Part shown: in pieces, positions 63,642 to 64,000 of the stretch
Layout of the letters: every line of letters starts with the position of its first letter
Position numbering within the stretch: the first letter of the stretch is position 1
Assembly: GCF_034314085.1 (NCBI RefSeq)
Contig: NZ_JAVIWI010000001.1
Location: 1,860,001 to 1,924,000, forward strand
From: Undibacterium sp. 5I1
GTDB taxonomy: Bacteria; Pseudomonadota; Gammaproteobacteria; Burkholderiales; Burkholderiaceae_D
Reading direction: 5' to 3'
DNA: 64,000 nucleotides
Position numbers and translations under genes: made by a program
Notes under the pieces: model-generated
What the model saw: only the letters and a program-made list of their open reading frames with translations
Database searches by the model: none
Told to the model about the DNA's origin: nothing

Positions 63642-64000
63642 GCCGTTTTCTGTACCAAAGGTTCATTGATTTCGGGAGATATCGATTCTATAGCAGGCAT
63701 CAGCTCTGCCATTGATGTCGAAATACGCGACAATACATCATTTTTAGCAGCATCGAACGCACGCTGAATTGCCCATTCGTAGCTATATTTATCTGCACTA
63801 CCATGACTCTTGAACACCAGGCCGCGAAGCCCTAATAGGCTACCGCCATTATAATTTGACGGGTTCATTGTGCGGGAAATCGACTTCAACGCACTGCGGG
63901 CAATCAAGGCACCCAACATATTGAGCGGGCTGCTTTTAAAGGCGTCGGTCAAAGTGGTCTTAACAAAACGCCCCATACCTTCGGCGGCCTTAAGGGTGAC
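63638..64000 (-). CDS. plsX: Phosphate acyltransferase PlsX (C-terminal part)
   Basis: PlsX makes acyl-phosphate from acyl-ACP for phospholipid synthesis. Only the last ~120 residues are inside the window; the frame stays open to the edge ([15 protein letters not shown]). [20 protein letters not shown] and [16 protein letters not shown] are typical of the C-terminal region. It is immediately upstream of fabH (overlap of four bases), the usual plsX-fabH order. Confidence 0.95.
   Translation of the reverse strand, partial: VTLKAAEGMGRFVKTTLTDAFKSSPLNMLGALIARSALKSISRTMNPSNYNGGSLLGLRGLVFKSHGSADKYSYEWAIQRAFDAAKNDVLSRISTSMAELMPAIESISPEINEPLVQKTA

Overview
The window is a stretch of chromosome from a Gram-negative betaproteobacterium. 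Gene content and order (rpsB-tsf-pyrH-frr-uppS-cdsA-dxr-rseP-bamA-skp-lpxD-fabZ-lpxA-lpxB; plsX-fabH-fabD-fabG-acpP-fabF-rpoE-rseA-rseB-mucD; dapC-dapD-dapE-prmB) fit Burkholderiales. The modest GC content (below 50% by eye) suggests a low-GC member of the Oxalobacteraceae, such as an Undibacterium-like organism; the genus is inference. No rRNA, tRNA, CRISPR array, prophage or intact transposase gene was seen.

Layout. 1-567: no convincing gene. 568-2095: exported ankyrin-repeat protein and TatD nuclease. 2382-16617 (minus strand): the envelope and translation block, read from rpsB down to lpxB. It supplies ribosomal protein S2, EF-Ts, UMP kinase, ribosome recycling factor, undecaprenyl-PP synthase, CDP-DAG synthase, the DXP pathway, RseP, the outer-membrane assembly protein BamA, Skp and lipid A synthesis. 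16902-21205 (plus): map, glnD and an RsuA-family pseudouridine synthase. 21618-29955 (minus): def, galU, ligA, a ZipA-like gene and smc. 30204-38368 (plus): the lysine/diaminopimelate genes dapC, dapD and dapE, interleaved with a PilU-type ATPase and an ArsC-like protein, then prmB and an ABC-F ATPase. 39011-40023 (plus): an acetyltransferase and a tautomerase. 40391-47186 (minus): an unusual deacetylase-caspase-TPR protein, then two SPFH proteins and an NfeD protein. 47554-51161: divergent ppsA and its regulator ppsR. 51454-53948: an acetyltransferase, a TrmH-family methyltransferase, rnhB and a glutaredoxin-like protein. 54479-64000 (minus): the sigma-E envelope-stress operon (rpoE-rseA-rseB-mucD), preceded by the type II fatty-acid synthesis cluster, running into plsX at the right edge.

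The genes are mostly housekeeping. The accessory content lies in the intergenic regions, which carry several families of short palindromic elements: three direct copies of a ~221-237 bp element with nested inverted repeats; six copies plus one fragment of an ~80 bp element bounded by TATACTCCC/GGGAGTATA; a perfect 22-bp inverted-repeat element; an 84-86 bp GGACTTA-ended element; and an outer inverted-repeat element apparently interrupted by a copy of the 237-bp family. All look like non-autonomous mobile elements (MITE/REP-like), with no matching transposase in the window.

The most notable coding observations are the protein at 40391-43075, which joins an intact NodB deacetylase, an intact caspase-like His/Cys dyad with a canonical EF-hand loop, and TPR repeats; and a -1 frameshift in fabH at a run of seven A's that separates the catalytic Cys and His from the Asn. 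Regulatory signals visible in the sequence are a sigma-E-like promoter just upstream of rpoE, a long stem that would mask the pilU ribosome binding site, and about ten intrinsic terminators.
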